64,000 bases of DNA from Nitrospira sp. (GTDB lineage: Bacteria > Nitrospirota > Thermodesulfovibrionia > Thermodesulfovibrionales > Dissulfurispiraceae), in NCBI GenBank assembly GCA_002634385.1, contig NSJL01000009.1:62001-126000 (forward strand), written 5' to 3'. Position numbers and translations under genes: made by a program. The notes beneath the pieces were generated by a model. It did no database searches and was not told where the DNA came from. It saw only the letters and a program-made list of their open reading frames with translations. Within the stretch, counting starts at the first letter, position 1, and every line of letters starts with the position of its first letter. Shown here piece after piece: positions 33,436-42,582 of this stretch.

Positions 33436-35223
33436 CTACTGTTTCAACACCACCACAAGGGAGCTCTTTTCCTTTGTCACATGGAACCGGATGGGCTTCA
33501 GCAGCTCTACTTTGACGAGAACCGTTCCCCTGTCTCCCTCATCTTCCTCTACCACGACGTCGCCGATGAAGGAGGAATCGAACTTGAGGGACTTCTCCAC
33601 CTTGCTGACCGGGGGCTTCACCTTTACGACCACCCACTTCTTCCCCTCGACGGCCTCGGTGGAAACGGAATATTTCACGCTCTCGTCGAGATGGGGGATA
33701 TGGATGGTAAGGGTTGATTTCTTTTTGGTTTCCACAAGGGAGATATTGGTTATTTCGAGGGAGCGCTTTCCCTTTCCCTTCACCTCTTTCCCCCTCTTGT
33801 CTCCCTCTTTGGCTTTCGCCTTTTTCTCCTTCTTCCCCTGTTTCGCCGCGGCGGCAGGGGGAGGGCTCTGTTTTTTCTCGGCTATCGCTGTTTCCGGACT
33901 CTCCTCCGTACCCGCTGCGGGGCCGGGTTTCGCAGGGGTGGGGATGATGGAGAAGGCCTCGGACTTGTTATACTGCACCTCCACGACGGCCGAACCGTTC
34001 ACGAATTCCGATGCGGGAATGCGATTGGGGATCAGTGTGCCGGTGCCGGTGGTGGCAAGGGAGACGTCGGGGCCCACCAGGTTATAGTTCTTGATCACAT
34101 GTCCCAGTTGGTTGTAGACCGTCACCTTTATCTTGAATTTCTGTCCCGCTATTACCGAGTCGGGCGTGGTAATGTCGTATCTCTCCGGTATGGGGGAGGC
34201 GACCTGGAGGACATCGGAAGTGCCCTTCTGACTCTTCCCTATTTCGGTTACGGTCAGGGTGATGTCTTCCGCGATATCATAACGCATGTCCACTTTCGCC
34301 TGTCCCTTGATGAACTCATATGCCGGGATGGTGGACGGGAACGGCTTGAATTTTCCTGAAGATTCAATAGTGACGCCGCTGCCGGCCGCAGAATAGTTGG
34401 CTGCGATATTGTTGAAGCGGTCCACGGCAACGATGGACAGCTCGAAGGGTTCACCGGCGATGACCTCCTTGGGGGAGAATACCCTGAAGGAACTGACCGG
34501 GCCGCTGACGATTTCGATCTTGTCGCCGGTGCCCGTCTTCCCCGAGATGAGATCTTTTACTTCGATGGCAACCGTCCCCGACTTCTGCGATACGAGAGTT
34601 ACCGTGGTTGCTCCGCCCTTGAAATCGGGAATGGACGGAAGGGCGATTTTCGGATCGGCATCACCCTTGAAGATCAGATTGATATTTCTCCCCTGGATTG
34701 CGTCGGGCACGGTGTTCCCGAAAGCGTCCTTGGCGATGATCCGGATGTCGAAAGGCTCTCCCGCCTGCACGCTGCGCGGCTCCTTGACGGAGAAGGAGGT
34801 GAGCTTGCCGGGGAGGATGGTGATCTCTTTCGAAAGAATGGGAAGGGGGCTCCCGCTCTCCCGTATGGAAATGCTGAAGGTCTCTGCCACTCTGTCGGAG
34901 AGGGTAAGGGTCATGGCCCCATTCACGAAGGAGGAGGACTTGAAGGATGTCGGCTTGATGACTGCGGAACCCGAAGTGGTGATCTGGAACTCCCTGCCCG
35001 TTTCCCCGAAGGTGGAAATGAGGTTGTTGAATGCGTCCACCGCTTCCAGTTTGAGGGGCACTTCCTCTCCTGCGACCAATATCTCGGGCATGAAGAGGAT
35101 GAAGTGGTCGAACTTGCCCGGTTTGACCACGATCTCCCCGGAGTGCGACAGAGCGGGAGCAGCCAGGAGCAGGGCTGCGCATAAGGGCAGGAACAGCAAT
35201 ATCCTTCGGATTTTTTGTATCAT
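33436..35223 (-). CDS. Exported protein with Ig-like repeats and a C-terminal AMIN-like domain
   Basis: 595 residues with a signal peptide (cleavage near SHSGE). About four repeats of 90-100 residues follow. Each contains the phrase AGE.F.L.I.AVD.FNN or a close variant (LVAGEEVPLKLEAVDAFNN, VQAGEPFDIRIIAKDAFGN, IAGEPFELSIVAVDRFNN, IAGQKFKIKVTVYNQLG). These look like bacterial Ig-like beta-sandwiches. A low-complexity Lys/Pro/Ala linker (about 440-490) leads to a C-terminal domain (KRSLEITNISLVETKKKSTL to the end) resembling the AMIN domain of PilQ and AmiC, which binds envelope structures. No catalytic residues are seen. Function unknown; envelope scaffold is an inference. Confidence 0.7.
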   Translation of the reverse strand: MIQKIRRILLFLPLCAALLLAAPALSHSGEIVVKPGKFDHFILFMPEILVAGEEVPLKLEAVDAFNNLISTFGETGREFQITTSGSAVIKPTSFKSSSFVNGAMTLTLSDRVAETFSISIRESGSPLPILSKEITILPGKLTSFSVKEPRSVQAGEPFDIRIIAKDAFGNTVPDAIQGRNINLIFKGDADPKIALPSIPDFKGGATTVTLVSQKSGTVAIEVKDLISGKTGTGDKIEIVSGPVSSFRVFSPKEVIAGEPFELSIVAVDRFNNIAANYSAAGSGVTIESSGKFKPFPSTIPAYEFIKGQAKVDMRYDIAEDITLTVTEIGKSQKGTSDVLQVASPIPERYDITTPDSVIAGQKFKIKVTVYNQLGHVIKNYNLVGPDVSLATTGTGTLIPNRIPASEFVNGSAVVEVQYNKSEAFSIIPTPAKPGPAAGTEESPETAIAEKKQSPPPAAAAKQGKKEKKAKAKEGDKRGKEVKGKGKRSLEITNISLVETKKKSTLTIHIPHLDESVKYSVSTEAVEGKKWVVVKVKPPVSKVEKSLKFDSSFIGDVVVEEDEGDRGTVLVKVELLKPIRFHVTKEKSSLVVVLKQ

Positions 35224-35497
35224 CGAAAACCCCCTCTACTGTAAATAAAAATTTCCCGACTAATTTTTATCAGAGAGTATATCACAAACAACGGTAAATG
35301 GGTATTGCTTTCAAAGACTCAGTAATGTGCAGTATAGTAGCACACCGGCATAAAATTTACCACTGAAGGAGGGGAAGGAAACCTGCGGAAAAAAGGGGGG
35401 AGATCTTCGGCGTCCCGACTCTGCCGGCGGAGCGGAGGGCGCTGTGCGTGCCGGGGATTTCCTTGAAAAAGGAGTACCCCTTTTGATAGTATTATAG

Positions 35498-35902
35498 ATG
35501 CCTGAAGACAGGGGAAAGGCAAACCTATTGTTGAGGGCGGTGGCAAAACTGATGGATTTCCTCCTCATTGCCGCCGTTATGCAGGTCATACCTCAGGTCG
35601 GATATCTCTCCGGTGTTGTCTATCTCCTGATAAGCGACGGCCTCTTTGACGGAAGGAGCATCGGGAAGAAGATCATACGCCTGAAGGTGATCTCTGTTCC
35701 GGGGGAGAGCTCAGGGACCTTTCGGGATTCCATGATACGAAACATTACCCTCGCCGCACCCCTCCTGCTCTACAAAATACCGCTCTTCGGATGGATTTTT
35801 CTGGTGACGGCCCTTGCTCTGGAATTTCTCCTGATGCTGGGGAATGAGGAAGGGATGCGGCTCGGTGACGACCTGGCACACACAAAGGTGATCGAGGGAT
35901 AA
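35498..35902 (+). CDS. RDD family membrane protein
   Basis: 134 residues with three to four hydrophobic helices. The RDD signature is present: R in ANLLLRAVAKLMDFLLI, and a second motif around LISDGLFDGRSIGKKIIRLKV, which is typical after the second helix. The role of RDD proteins is largely unknown; some are transporters. There is no ribosome site. A TTGAAA and TAGTAT (35463-35468 and 35487-35492) stand right before the ATG, suggesting a leaderless transcript. It lies upstream of mreB but is separated by a hairpin region. Confidence 0.8.
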   Translation: MPEDRGKANLLLRAVAKLMDFLLIAAVMQVIPQVGYLSGVVYLLISDGLFDGRSIGKKIIRLKVISVPGESSGTFRDSMIRNITLAAPLLLYKIPLFGWIFLVTALALEFLLMLGNEEGMRLGDDLAHTKVIEG

Positions 35903-35915
35903 CATTGCTCGCAGT

Positions 35916-35941
35916 TCATGGCTGACAGCTCGGAGCCATGA
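35916..35941. repeat. Hairpin between the RDD gene and mreB
   Basis: TCATGGCT (35916-35923) pairs with AGCCATGA (35934-35941). The word GCCATGAGC recurs twice more up to 36010, so this 127-bp gap is a small cluster of degenerate repeats. It may also end RDD transcription. Confidence 0.5.
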
Positions 35942-36029
35942 GCCGATACATTGTTTTTGTAGAAAGACTATGAGCTATACTATATGAGCCATGAGCTGGG
36001 GGCCATAAGCGAACTGTAGGAGGAAGTAA

Positions 36030-37061
36030 GTGTTTGTTCATAAGATTCTGGGGATGTTTTCCAACGACCTTGCCATTGATCTGGGGACCGCAAACACCCT
36101 TGTTTATGTCAAAGGGAGGGGTATTATCTGCAATGAGGCTTCAGTGGTGGTGGTCAGGAGGGATAATAAACGACCGGTGGCGGTGGGCATCGAGGCGAAG
36201 GAGATGCTCGGCAAGACTCCGTCGAACATTATCGCCATACGGCCGATGAAGGACGGGGTCATCGCCGATTTCGATGCCACGGAAGTGATGCTCAAGTACT
36301 TCATCACCCAGGCGCACAACAGGAAGAGCTTCGTTTCTCCCCGCGTGATCATCGGTGTCCCGTCCGGTATTACCCAGGTGGAGCAGCGCGCGGTAAAAGA
36401 TGCCGCCCACGCCTCCGGGGCCCGGGAAGTGTACCTCATCGAAGAACCCATGGCCGCCGCGGTGGGAGTGGGACTCCCCGTGGGAGAGCCCTCCGGAAAC
36501 CTCATTGTGGATATCGGGGGGGGAACGACGGATGTGGCGGTGATCTCTCTCGATGGAATCGTCTACAGCAAGGCTGTCCGTGTGGGCGGCGACAAGATGG
36601 ATGAGGCGATCATGGCGTACATCAAACGGAAATACAACCTCATGATCGGGGAAAGAACGTCGGAACAGATAAAGATAGAGCTCGGTTCCGCGTACCCGAC
36701 GAACAACTCCGAGCCTATGGAAATAAAAGGACGGGACCTGGTATCGGGAATCCCCAAGGCCATCAATGTGACGGAGGACGAGATCCGGGAGGCGCTGCAG
36801 GAGAGTATCAGCCTCATCCTCGATACCATAAAGGTCACCCTCGAAAACACCCCGCCTGAACTGGCGGCCGATATCGTCGACAAGGGTATCGTGCTGGCCG
36901 GCGGGGGCGCGCTGTTGCGGGGACTCGACATCCTGATCCGGGAGCAGACCGGTGTGCCGGTGATTCTCCCTGACGATCCCCTGACTGCGGTGGTCCGGGG
37001 GTGCGGGATGATGCTGGACAAACTGGAACTGCTTCAGAAGGTAGCCATAAGTACCAATTAA
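36030..37061 (+). CDS. mreB: Rod shape-determining protein MreB
   Basis: 343 residues from a GTG at 36030 behind AGGAGGAAGTAA. It is an actin-fold ATPase: phosphate 1 loop in NDLAIDLGTANTLVYVKG, a conserved VVGIEAKEMLGKTP-like segment, phosphate 2 in LIVDIGGGTTDVAVISL, and the adenosine motif GIVLAGGGALLRGLD. It forms membrane-bound filaments that steer lateral wall synthesis. It heads the operon mreB-mreC-mreD-mrdA-rodA, and its stop overlaps the mreC start by one base. Confidence 0.97.
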   Translation: MFVHKILGMFSNDLAIDLGTANTLVYVKGRGIICNEASVVVVRRDNKRPVAVGIEAKEMLGKTPSNIIAIRPMKDGVIADFDATEVMLKYFITQAHNRKSFVSPRVIIGVPSGITQVEQRAVKDAAHASGAREVYLIEEPMAAAVGVGLPVGEPSGNLIVDIGGGTTDVAVISLDGIVYSKAVRVGGDKMDEAIMAYIKRKYNLMIGERTSEQIKIELGSAYPTNNSEPMEIKGRDLVSGIPKAINVTEDEIREALQESISLILDTIKVTLENTPPELAADIVDKGIVLAGGGALLRGLDILIREQTGVPVILPDDPLTAVVRGCGMMLDKLELLQKVAISTN

Positions 37062-37834
37062 TGTCCAAGGGCAAGAAGAGACTCATCATCCTGGCATCCC
37101 TCCTCTTCCTCTCCCTTGCCGCAATGAGCTATCAGCGTGACGGAAAGCCTCCCTCTTTCTTCGAGGTCCTGTCCTATCCGTATTATCTTCTCAATGAGGT
37201 CACTTCGGAGGTAAGCACTACTCTCTCACAGGCGCGCAGGACCTTCGAGGAGAACAAGAGACTGAGGCGGGACATGACGCAGCTTCTGCTGGAGCGGCAG
37301 AAATACCGGGAGATCATTGAGGAAAACAAGCGCCTGAAAGAGCTGCTCTCCCTGAAGGAGCAAGACCCCCGCTTCATGGTGGCTGCGGAGGTGATCGCCC
37401 GCGGCTACGACAGTCTTCTCAACACCGTAATCCTGGACAAGGGGAGGAGGAGCGGCATCGAGAAGGGGATGGCGGTGGTGACCACGAAGGGGCTTGTGGG
37501 GAAAGTCTATGCGGTGCGAGAGGATTTCTCCGACGTGCTGCTTTTGAAGGACGTGAACTTTTCCGCCGCCGTGCGTCTCCAGAACAGCAGGCATGAAGGT
37601 ATTCTCTCCGGCACCGGGTATGGATACTGCGTCCTGAAATATATCCCTCCCGAAGAGGCGGTAGCGCAGGGAGAAGTGGTGGTGACCTCGGGGCTCGACG
37701 GTCTGTTCCCCCCGGGGCTCCCGGTGGGGGTTGTCGGCCGGGTCAGGAAAGAGAAGATCGAATTTTTCCAATATATTGAGGTGGTGCCTTTCCAATCGAG
37801 CGGGAAGCTGGAAGAGGTGGTCATCCTGAAATAG
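37061..37834 (+). CDS. mreC: Rod shape-determining protein MreC
   Basis: 257 residues from an ATG at 37061 (TAATG overlap with mreB). One N-terminal transmembrane helix (KRLIILASLLFLSLAAM) is followed by a coiled coil (about 45-95, RRTFEENKRLRRDM to EENKRLKELLSL). The periplasmic beta-domain shows the MreC pattern: VIARGYDSLLNTVILDKGRRSGIEKGMAVVT, GLVGKVYAV, and VVTSGLDGLFPPGLPVG. It bridges MreB, MreD and PBP2 in the elongasome. Confidence 0.95.
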   Translation: MSKGKKRLIILASLLFLSLAAMSYQRDGKPPSFFEVLSYPYYLLNEVTSEVSTTLSQARRTFEENKRLRRDMTQLLLERQKYREIIEENKRLKELLSLKEQDPRFMVAAEVIARGYDSLLNTVILDKGRRSGIEKGMAVVTTKGLVGKVYAVREDFSDVLLLKDVNFSAAVRLQNSRHEGILSGTGYGYCVLKYIPPEEAVAQGEVVVTSGLDGLFPPGLPVGVVGRVRKEKIEFFQYIEVVPFQSSGKLEEVVILK

Positions 37835-37867
37835 GGGATCCCGGAGTGTACCGGGGCCGAGGGACGA

Positions 37868-38353
37868 ATGAAAAGATTCCTGAAGTGGATATCCGTTGCC
37901 GTGCTGGCCATTCTGGTCCAGGCGCAGCTTTCTTTTCTAAGCGGATTTTTCAGCGTATCCCTCATCCTTGTCTACTTTTTCGGGTTGAGGAGCCGGTTGA
38001 AACTGTCCGCCTTTGAATGGTCCGGCAACAAGGTCGAGATGAAGAGCGTCCTGTACGGTGCGCTGGTGGGCCTGATGGAGGATATTTTCACCGGCTCCAT
38101 CATCGGACCCGGGCTCCTGAGCAAGGGCCTGATAGGTCTCCTTACCCCCGTTGCTTTTACCGACCTGGTGTTCAAGTGGACACCTCTCTGGGGCGGCATT
38201 GTGATCGTCCTCTTTACCCTCCTTGACGGCGCGGTGCTGGTCGGCGCCCGTACCTACTTCACCGGTATCCATATCGGTACAATGGGGCTGCTGCAGATAT
38301 TCCTGCTACGGTCCCTCGTCAGTCTGCCCTTTGGTATACTATTAAAGCCGTGA
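37868..38353 (+). CDS. mreD: Rod shape-determining protein MreD
   Basis: 161 residues with about five hydrophobic helices, as in MreD. A family-type segment is GLMEDIFTGSIIGPGLLSKGLIGL, matching the conserved G..xD...G...G motif. It is an integral membrane member of the elongasome. It lies 33 nt after mreC and 108 nt before mrdA. The sequence is poorly conserved in this family, so the call leans on operon position and topology as well as the motif. Confidence 0.9.
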   Translation: MKRFLKWISVAVLAILVQAQLSFLSGFFSVSLILVYFFGLRSRLKLSAFEWSGNKVEMKSVLYGALVGLMEDIFTGSIIGPGLLSKGLIGLLTPVAFTDLVFKWTPLWGGIVIVLFTLLDGAVLVGARTYFTGIHIGTMGLLQIFLLRSLVSLPFGILLKP

Positions 38354-38461
38354 GCCGCGAGAGGAAACCCGAAGGGAAGGCAGTGAGCACGGAGCCGCGG
38401 GGGAACACCTTCCGCCTCCTCGCACCTTCTGTTGTATGGGCGGTATAGAGGAAGTATCCAT

Positions 38462-40342
38462 ATGGTATTGAAAAGAATACAGGCCGGCTCCTATATTATT
38501 GTCACGGTCCTGCTGTTAATCGGGATAAAGCTCGTCCAGTTACAGATATTCGACGGGGACCAGTACCGGATGCTGTCGGAGAAGAACCGGCTGAGAATCC
38601 TGAAGACCCCCGCTCCGCGGGGCATCATCTACGACAGGAACGGTACTCCGCTGGTCAAGAACATCCCTGTCTTCAGTGTTTCCATCTCCCTCGACGACCT
38701 CAAGGGAATCGATATCGACTCTCTTTCCCTGCTCCTCGGAATGACACGGCAGGAGATCGAGGAGAGGGTGAACAGGAGAGAGAACAGCCCCTTCATTCCG
38801 GTGAAGCTCAAACAGGGGCTGAATTTCGAGGAAATCGCCCATATCGAAGCGAGGAAGTCCGACTTCCCCGGTCTCTTTGTGGAGACGGAAGTGGGAAGGG
38901 AATATCTGTTCGGCAAGACCGGGGCGCATATCATCGGCTATCTCGGGAAGATAACCACTGCCCAGATGGACAAGCCCGATCTCAAATACTTCCCTCCCGA
39001 CGCGCTGATCGGCCAGTGGGGAGTAGAGGCTCTGTATGACAGCCGGCTCAGGGGTACCCCCGGGGAGAGGGTCATCGAGGTGGATGCGTTGGGCAGGGAA
39101 CTGAGGCTGATCCAGCAGAGGCCCTCGGTAAAGGGGAGCGATGTTACCCTCAGCATCGATATCAACATCCAGAAAGCGGTGGAGGATGCCTTCGGGGAGA
39201 AGGCGGGCGCCCTGGTGGCGATCAAGCCCGGCACGGGGGAGATCCTCGCGCTGGAGAGCCTTCCCTCCTTCGATCCCAATGTTTTCTCCCGCGGAATAAA
39301 ATACCAGGACTGGAAGGAGCTCATGGAGGATAAGAAGAAGCCCATGCTGAACAGGGCGCTCCAGAGCCAGTATCCTCCGGGATCGACCTTCAAGATCGTC
39401 ACCGCCATCGCCGCCCTGGAGGAGAGCGCCATCGAACCGGAGAGGAGAATCAACTGCTCGGGAGGGATAAGCTACGGAAAGTGGTCCTTCGGCTGCTGGA
39501 AGAAAGGGGGACACGGTTCCGTAGACCTCCACAAGAGCCTCGTGGAGTCCTGCGACACCTATTACTATGAGGTGGGCAGAAGGATCGGGATCGACAAGAT
39601 CCACAAGTACGCGACAATGCTGGGATTGGGAAAGGAAACGGGACTGAACCTCCTGATCAGGGAGCGCAAGGGGCTCATCCCGAGCACCGGATGGAAGAGG
39701 GAGAGGTTGAAGCAGCAGTGGTACCTCGGGGAGACCTATAACGCCTCCATAGGACAGGGATACGTTACCACGACCCCCATCCAGATGGCGAAGATGATGG
39801 CTACCGTTGCAAACGGGGGATACCTCTACGACCTCACACTGGTAAAGGGGAGCGCTGACAAGCCCGAGGGGAAGGTCGAGCTGAAGCCGGAAACCCTCCG
39901 CCTGGTGAAGAGCGCCCTGGCAGGTGTGGTGAATGAGCCCGGAGGGACCGCCTATTCCTCGCGGTCCCCGATGGTCGCCATCGGCGGCAAGACGGGAACC
40001 GCACAGGTAATAGGAAAGAAGAAGGTGTCGGGAGAGAGGTTCGAAGATCATGCATGGTTTGTGGCCTTTGCGCCGGTGGACGTCCCCGAGATCGCCCTGG
40101 CCGTCTTCGTGGAGAACGGAGGGCATGGGGGCTCGGCTGCGGCCCCCGTTGCGAAGAAAGCGATCGAGGCCTATTTCGAACCCCGGTTGGCCCCTCCTCT
40201 CCCCCGGAATCCGGGGGAGAGGGCAGGAACAGCAGCTGTTTCCGCAGGTGCGGTGAGCGTTCCGGTTCCTGCCGGAAAGGAGCCGATCAATAAAGAGCCG
40301 GCCCGGACAGGGCAGGGAGGTGCGGGAAATGCTGCAGATTAA
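38462..40342 (+). CDS. mrdA: Penicillin-binding protein 2 (peptidoglycan transpeptidase)
   Basis: 626 residues from an ATG at 38462, after GAGGAAG. A transmembrane helix (IIVTVLLLIGIKLVQLQIF) precedes the PBP dimerisation domain (APRGIIYDRNG, GREYLFGKTGAHIIGYLG) and the transpeptidase. Active-site motifs are S in PPGSTFKIV (SxxK), SCD in VESCDTYYYE and KTG in IGGKTGTAQVIG. It cross-links lateral wall peptidoglycan with RodA. The last roughly 55 residues form a low-complexity tail; part of it (PPLPRNPGERAG) is encoded by a 12-bp perfect palindrome. It overlaps rodA by 14 nt. Confidence 0.96.
   Translation: MVLKRIQAGSYIIVTVLLLIGIKLVQLQIFDGDQYRMLSEKNRLRILKTPAPRGIIYDRNGTPLVKNIPVFSVSISLDDLKGIDIDSLSLLLGMTRQEIEERVNRRENSPFIPVKLKQGLNFEEIAHIEARKSDFPGLFVETEVGREYLFGKTGAHIIGYLGKITTAQMDKPDLKYFPPDALIGQWGVEALYDSRLRGTPGERVIEVDALGRELRLIQQRPSVKGSDVTLSIDINIQKAVEDAFGEKAGALVAIKPGTGEILALESLPSFDPNVFSRGIKYQDWKELMEDKKKPMLNRALQSQYPPGSTFKIVTAIAALEESAIEPERRINCSGGISYGKWSFGCWKKGGHGSVDLHKSLVESCDTYYYEVGRRIGIDKIHKYATMLGLGKETGLNLLIRERKGLIPSTGWKRERLKQQWYLGETYNASIGQGYVTTTPIQMAKMMATVANGGYLYDLTLVKGSADKPEGKVELKPETLRLVKSALAGVVNEPGGTAYSSRSPMVAIGGKTGTAQVIGKKKVSGERFEDHAWFVAFAPVDVPEIALAVFVENGGHGGSAAAPVAKKAIEAYFEPRLAPPLPRNPGERAGTAAVSAGAVSVPVPAGKEPINKEPARTGQGGAGNAAD
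40196..40222. repeat. Palindromic repeat inside the 3' end of mrdA
   Basis: Perfect 12-bp arms (40196-40207 and 40211-40222) around AAT. The composition, CCTCTCCCCCGG and its complement, is that of dispersed intergenic palindromes. Here it is in frame and adds PPLPRNPGERAG to the C-terminus. Confidence 0.7.
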
Positions 40343-41450
40343 CCGGCGGCTGAGCAAGAACTTCGATTGGATCACTCTCATTCTGATCACGAGCCTTTCC
40401 CTCATCGGGATCATGACCATCTACAGCGCCACGCGGCCCCTCGGGGGCGGCGAGCACTCCGACTTCTACCTGAGGCAGATCCTGTGGCTCAATATCAGTA
40501 TTGTCGCCCTGTTTATCATGGTCTTTTTCGATTATAAATGGCTGTACCGCTTTTCCTACCCCCTGTACGCCCTCGGCCTTCTCCTCCTTGTCATTGTCCT
40601 CTTCGCCGGAAAGACAAGCATGGGGGCGCAGAGATGGATTCATCTCGGCTTCTTCTCCTTCCAGCCTTCGGAGTTTTTCAGGATGTTGTTTATTATGGGG
40701 TTCTCCGCCTATCTGACCAACGGGAACCCTATCCAGAACGGCATGTCGGCAAAGGCGATCGTTCTTTTTGCCCTTTTCCCCCTTGCCTTGCTTATCAAAC
40801 AGCCTGACCTCGGAACGGCAATCCTCCTCTTCTCCCTGTTTGTGACGCTGACAGTGGTCAAAGGGATCAGCAGAAAGATTATCACCATCGTCCTGGTCAT
40901 CGGCCTGATTTCCGTCCCCTTTGTCGGACACATCTTCTGGGAGGGGCTGAAGGATTACCAGAAGAACCGGCTCATCGCCTTTATGGACCCGGATGTCGAC
41001 CCTGCGGGCATCGGGTATCATATCAACCAGTCGAAAATTTCGATCGGTTCCGGCGGCGTTGCGGGAAAGGGGTACTTGAAAGGCACACAGGGTCCCCTGC
41101 GCTTTCTGCCGGAGAAACATACGGATTTCATTTTCGCCGTCTTCGCGGAGGAGTGGGGCTTCCTCGGCTGCGCCGTTCTCCTCTGCATCTATGCCCTCCT
41201 GTTCCTGCGGGGTCTCGACACCGCATACAAGGCGAAGGACGAGTTCGGCAGGCTTGTGGCCATCGGGGTGACCGCCATGTTCTTCGTGTATTTCTGCGTG
41301 AATATCGGCATGACGCTGGGAATGATGCCTGTGGTGGGGGTGCCGCTGCCCTTCGTGAGCTATGGCGGCACAGCGCTTCTCAGCAACTACATTGCGGCGG
41401 GGATCCTGATGAATATCAGGACACGGAGGCTGGAGCTGTTCCATCCATAG
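40329..41450 (+). CDS. rodA: Rod shape-determining SEDS glycosyltransferase RodA
   Basis: 373 residues from an ATG at 40329, eight bases after GGGAGG; a GTG at 40320 would add three residues. Ten transmembrane helices are visible. SEDS motifs are TIYSAT, GAQRWIHLGFFSFQPSEFFR, KQPDLGTAIL, FLPEKHTDFIFAVFAEEWGFLG with the catalytic Asp, and PFVSYGGTALLSNYIAAGILMNI. It polymerises lipid II into glycan strands with PBP2. It is the last gene of the mre operon. Its ribosome site lies inside mrdA. Confidence 0.96.
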   Translation: MLQINRRLSKNFDWITLILITSLSLIGIMTIYSATRPLGGGEHSDFYLRQILWLNISIVALFIMVFFDYKWLYRFSYPLYALGLLLLVIVLFAGKTSMGAQRWIHLGFFSFQPSEFFRMLFIMGFSAYLTNGNPIQNGMSAKAIVLFALFPLALLIKQPDLGTAILLFSLFVTLTVVKGISRKIITIVLVIGLISVPFVGHIFWEGLKDYQKNRLIAFMDPDVDPAGIGYHINQSKISIGSGGVAGKGYLKGTQGPLRFLPEKHTDFIFAVFAEEWGFLGCAVLLCIYALLFLRGLDTAYKAKDEFGRLVAIGVTAMFFVYFCVNIGMTLGMMPVVGVPLPFVSYGGTALLSNYIAAGILMNIRTRRLELFHP

Positions 41451-41522
41451 GACACGACCCTTCCGACTTCTCATTTTTCTTTATGGTATTATATCCTTTA
41501 CATTCCAATCCGGAGGGAAGAG

Positions 41523-41984
41523 ATGAAGATGATAGAAGGTGAGCTTCAGGCGCAGGGCTTCAGGTTCGGGATCGTGGTGAGCAGATTCAACGATTTCATT
41601 ACCTCGAGGCTTCTCGACGGCGCGGTGGATGCGCTGGTGCGCCACGGGGCACGGGAGGACTCCATCGAGGTGGTGAAGGTTCCGGGCGCCTTCGAAATCC
41701 CTCTCGTAGCGAAGAGGATGGCTGCCAAGGGGACCTACCACGCGATTATCTGTCTCGGAACGGTCATCCGGGGGGCGACACCCCATTTCGACTATGTCGC
41801 TTCAGAGGTTTCCAAGGGGATTGCCGCAGCCTCCCTGGATACGGGGGTGCCCATCGCCTTCGGCGTCATCACTTCGGATACCATTGAGCAGGCGGTGGAA
41901 AGGGCCGGTACCAAAGCGGGCAACAAGGGCTGGGATGCGGCGGTCACCGCGATAGAAATGGCGCAGATAATAAACAAACTATAA
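41523..41984 (+). CDS. ribH: 6,7-dimethyl-8-ribityllumazine synthase
   Basis: 153 residues behind GGAGGGAAGAG. Conserved active-site segments are [21 protein letters not shown] (Phe that stacks on the substrate), [35 protein letters not shown] with the catalytic His, and [19 protein letters not shown]. It condenses the ribitylaminouracil with dihydroxybutanone phosphate, the penultimate riboflavin step. No other rib genes are nearby, and there is no FMN riboswitch in the 70-bp leader. It pairs with nusB 87 nt downstream, a common arrangement. Confidence 0.97.
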   Translation: MKMIEGELQAQGFRFGIVVSRFNDFITSRLLDGAVDALVRHGAREDSIEVVKVPGAFEIPLVAKRMAAKGTYHAIICLGTVIRGATPHFDYVASEVSKGIAAASLDTGVPIAFGVITSDTIEQAVERAGTKAGNKGWDAAVTAIEMAQIINKL

Positions 41985-42071
41985 TGTATATTAAGGTAAT
42001 GGAGGCGGCTGCCGTCCCGGGCCGCCGGAGGGGAACGCTGTCTTCCGGTATCCTCCATTCATGAGAGGACA

Positions 42072-42539
42072 ATGAAAAGACGACAGGCAAGAGAATATGC
42101 CCTGCAATTTCTCTACAGACTCGACTTTATCGATATCCCGGAGGGGGGGACTGCCCGGTCCGGTCTTGCATCGTCCCTGCAGAGGGATCTCGATGGATTC
42201 TGGAAGGAGAGAGAGGACAGCGACCCGGAGGTGAGGGCGTTTACCGAGGATCTCGTCCTCGGGACCATCAGGAACCTCGAGACGCTGGATTCTCTTATCC
42301 AGAAGGTGACGGAGAAATGGAAGCTTTCCCGGATGGCGAGCATCGACAGGAACATCCTTCGCTTTGCGACGTATGAAATACTTTTCCGCAGGGACATCCC
42401 CCATGCGGTGAGTATTAATGAGGCTATCGAGATCGCAAAGAAATACTCCACCGCCGAGTCCGCATCCTTCATCAACGGAATCCTTGACCGGATCGCCCGG
42501 GAGCACGGAGGAAAGGGCAGTGAGGAGCCACCCGCATGA
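42072..42539 (+). CDS. nusB: Transcription antitermination factor NusB
   Basis: 155 residues. The start KRRQAREYALQFLYRLDFI is the NusB signature (ARxxALQxLY). Near the end lie WKLSRMASIDRNILRFATYEILFRRDIPHAVSINEAIEIAKKYS and FINGILDRIARE, the conserved C-terminal half. It binds boxA RNA with S10 during rRNA transcription. It is probably co-transcribed with ribH. Its end is about 45 nt from the stop of the convergent TPR gene. Confidence 0.96.
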   Translation: MKRRQAREYALQFLYRLDFIDIPEGGTARSGLASSLQRDLDGFWKEREDSDPEVRAFTEDLVLGTIRNLETLDSLIQKVTEKWKLSRMASIDRNILRFATYEILFRRDIPHAVSINEAIEIAKKYSTAESASFINGILDRIAREHGGKGSEEPPA

Positions 42540-42582
42540 GTCCTTTTGAGCGGATCGCCCCTCTCCTTGCCGGATGGGTTTT

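Noticed and set aside
35370-35470. Possible structured RNA upstream of the RDD gene (AAGGAAA...TTTCCTT)
   Set aside because: The pairing is short and no known RNA family motif is present.
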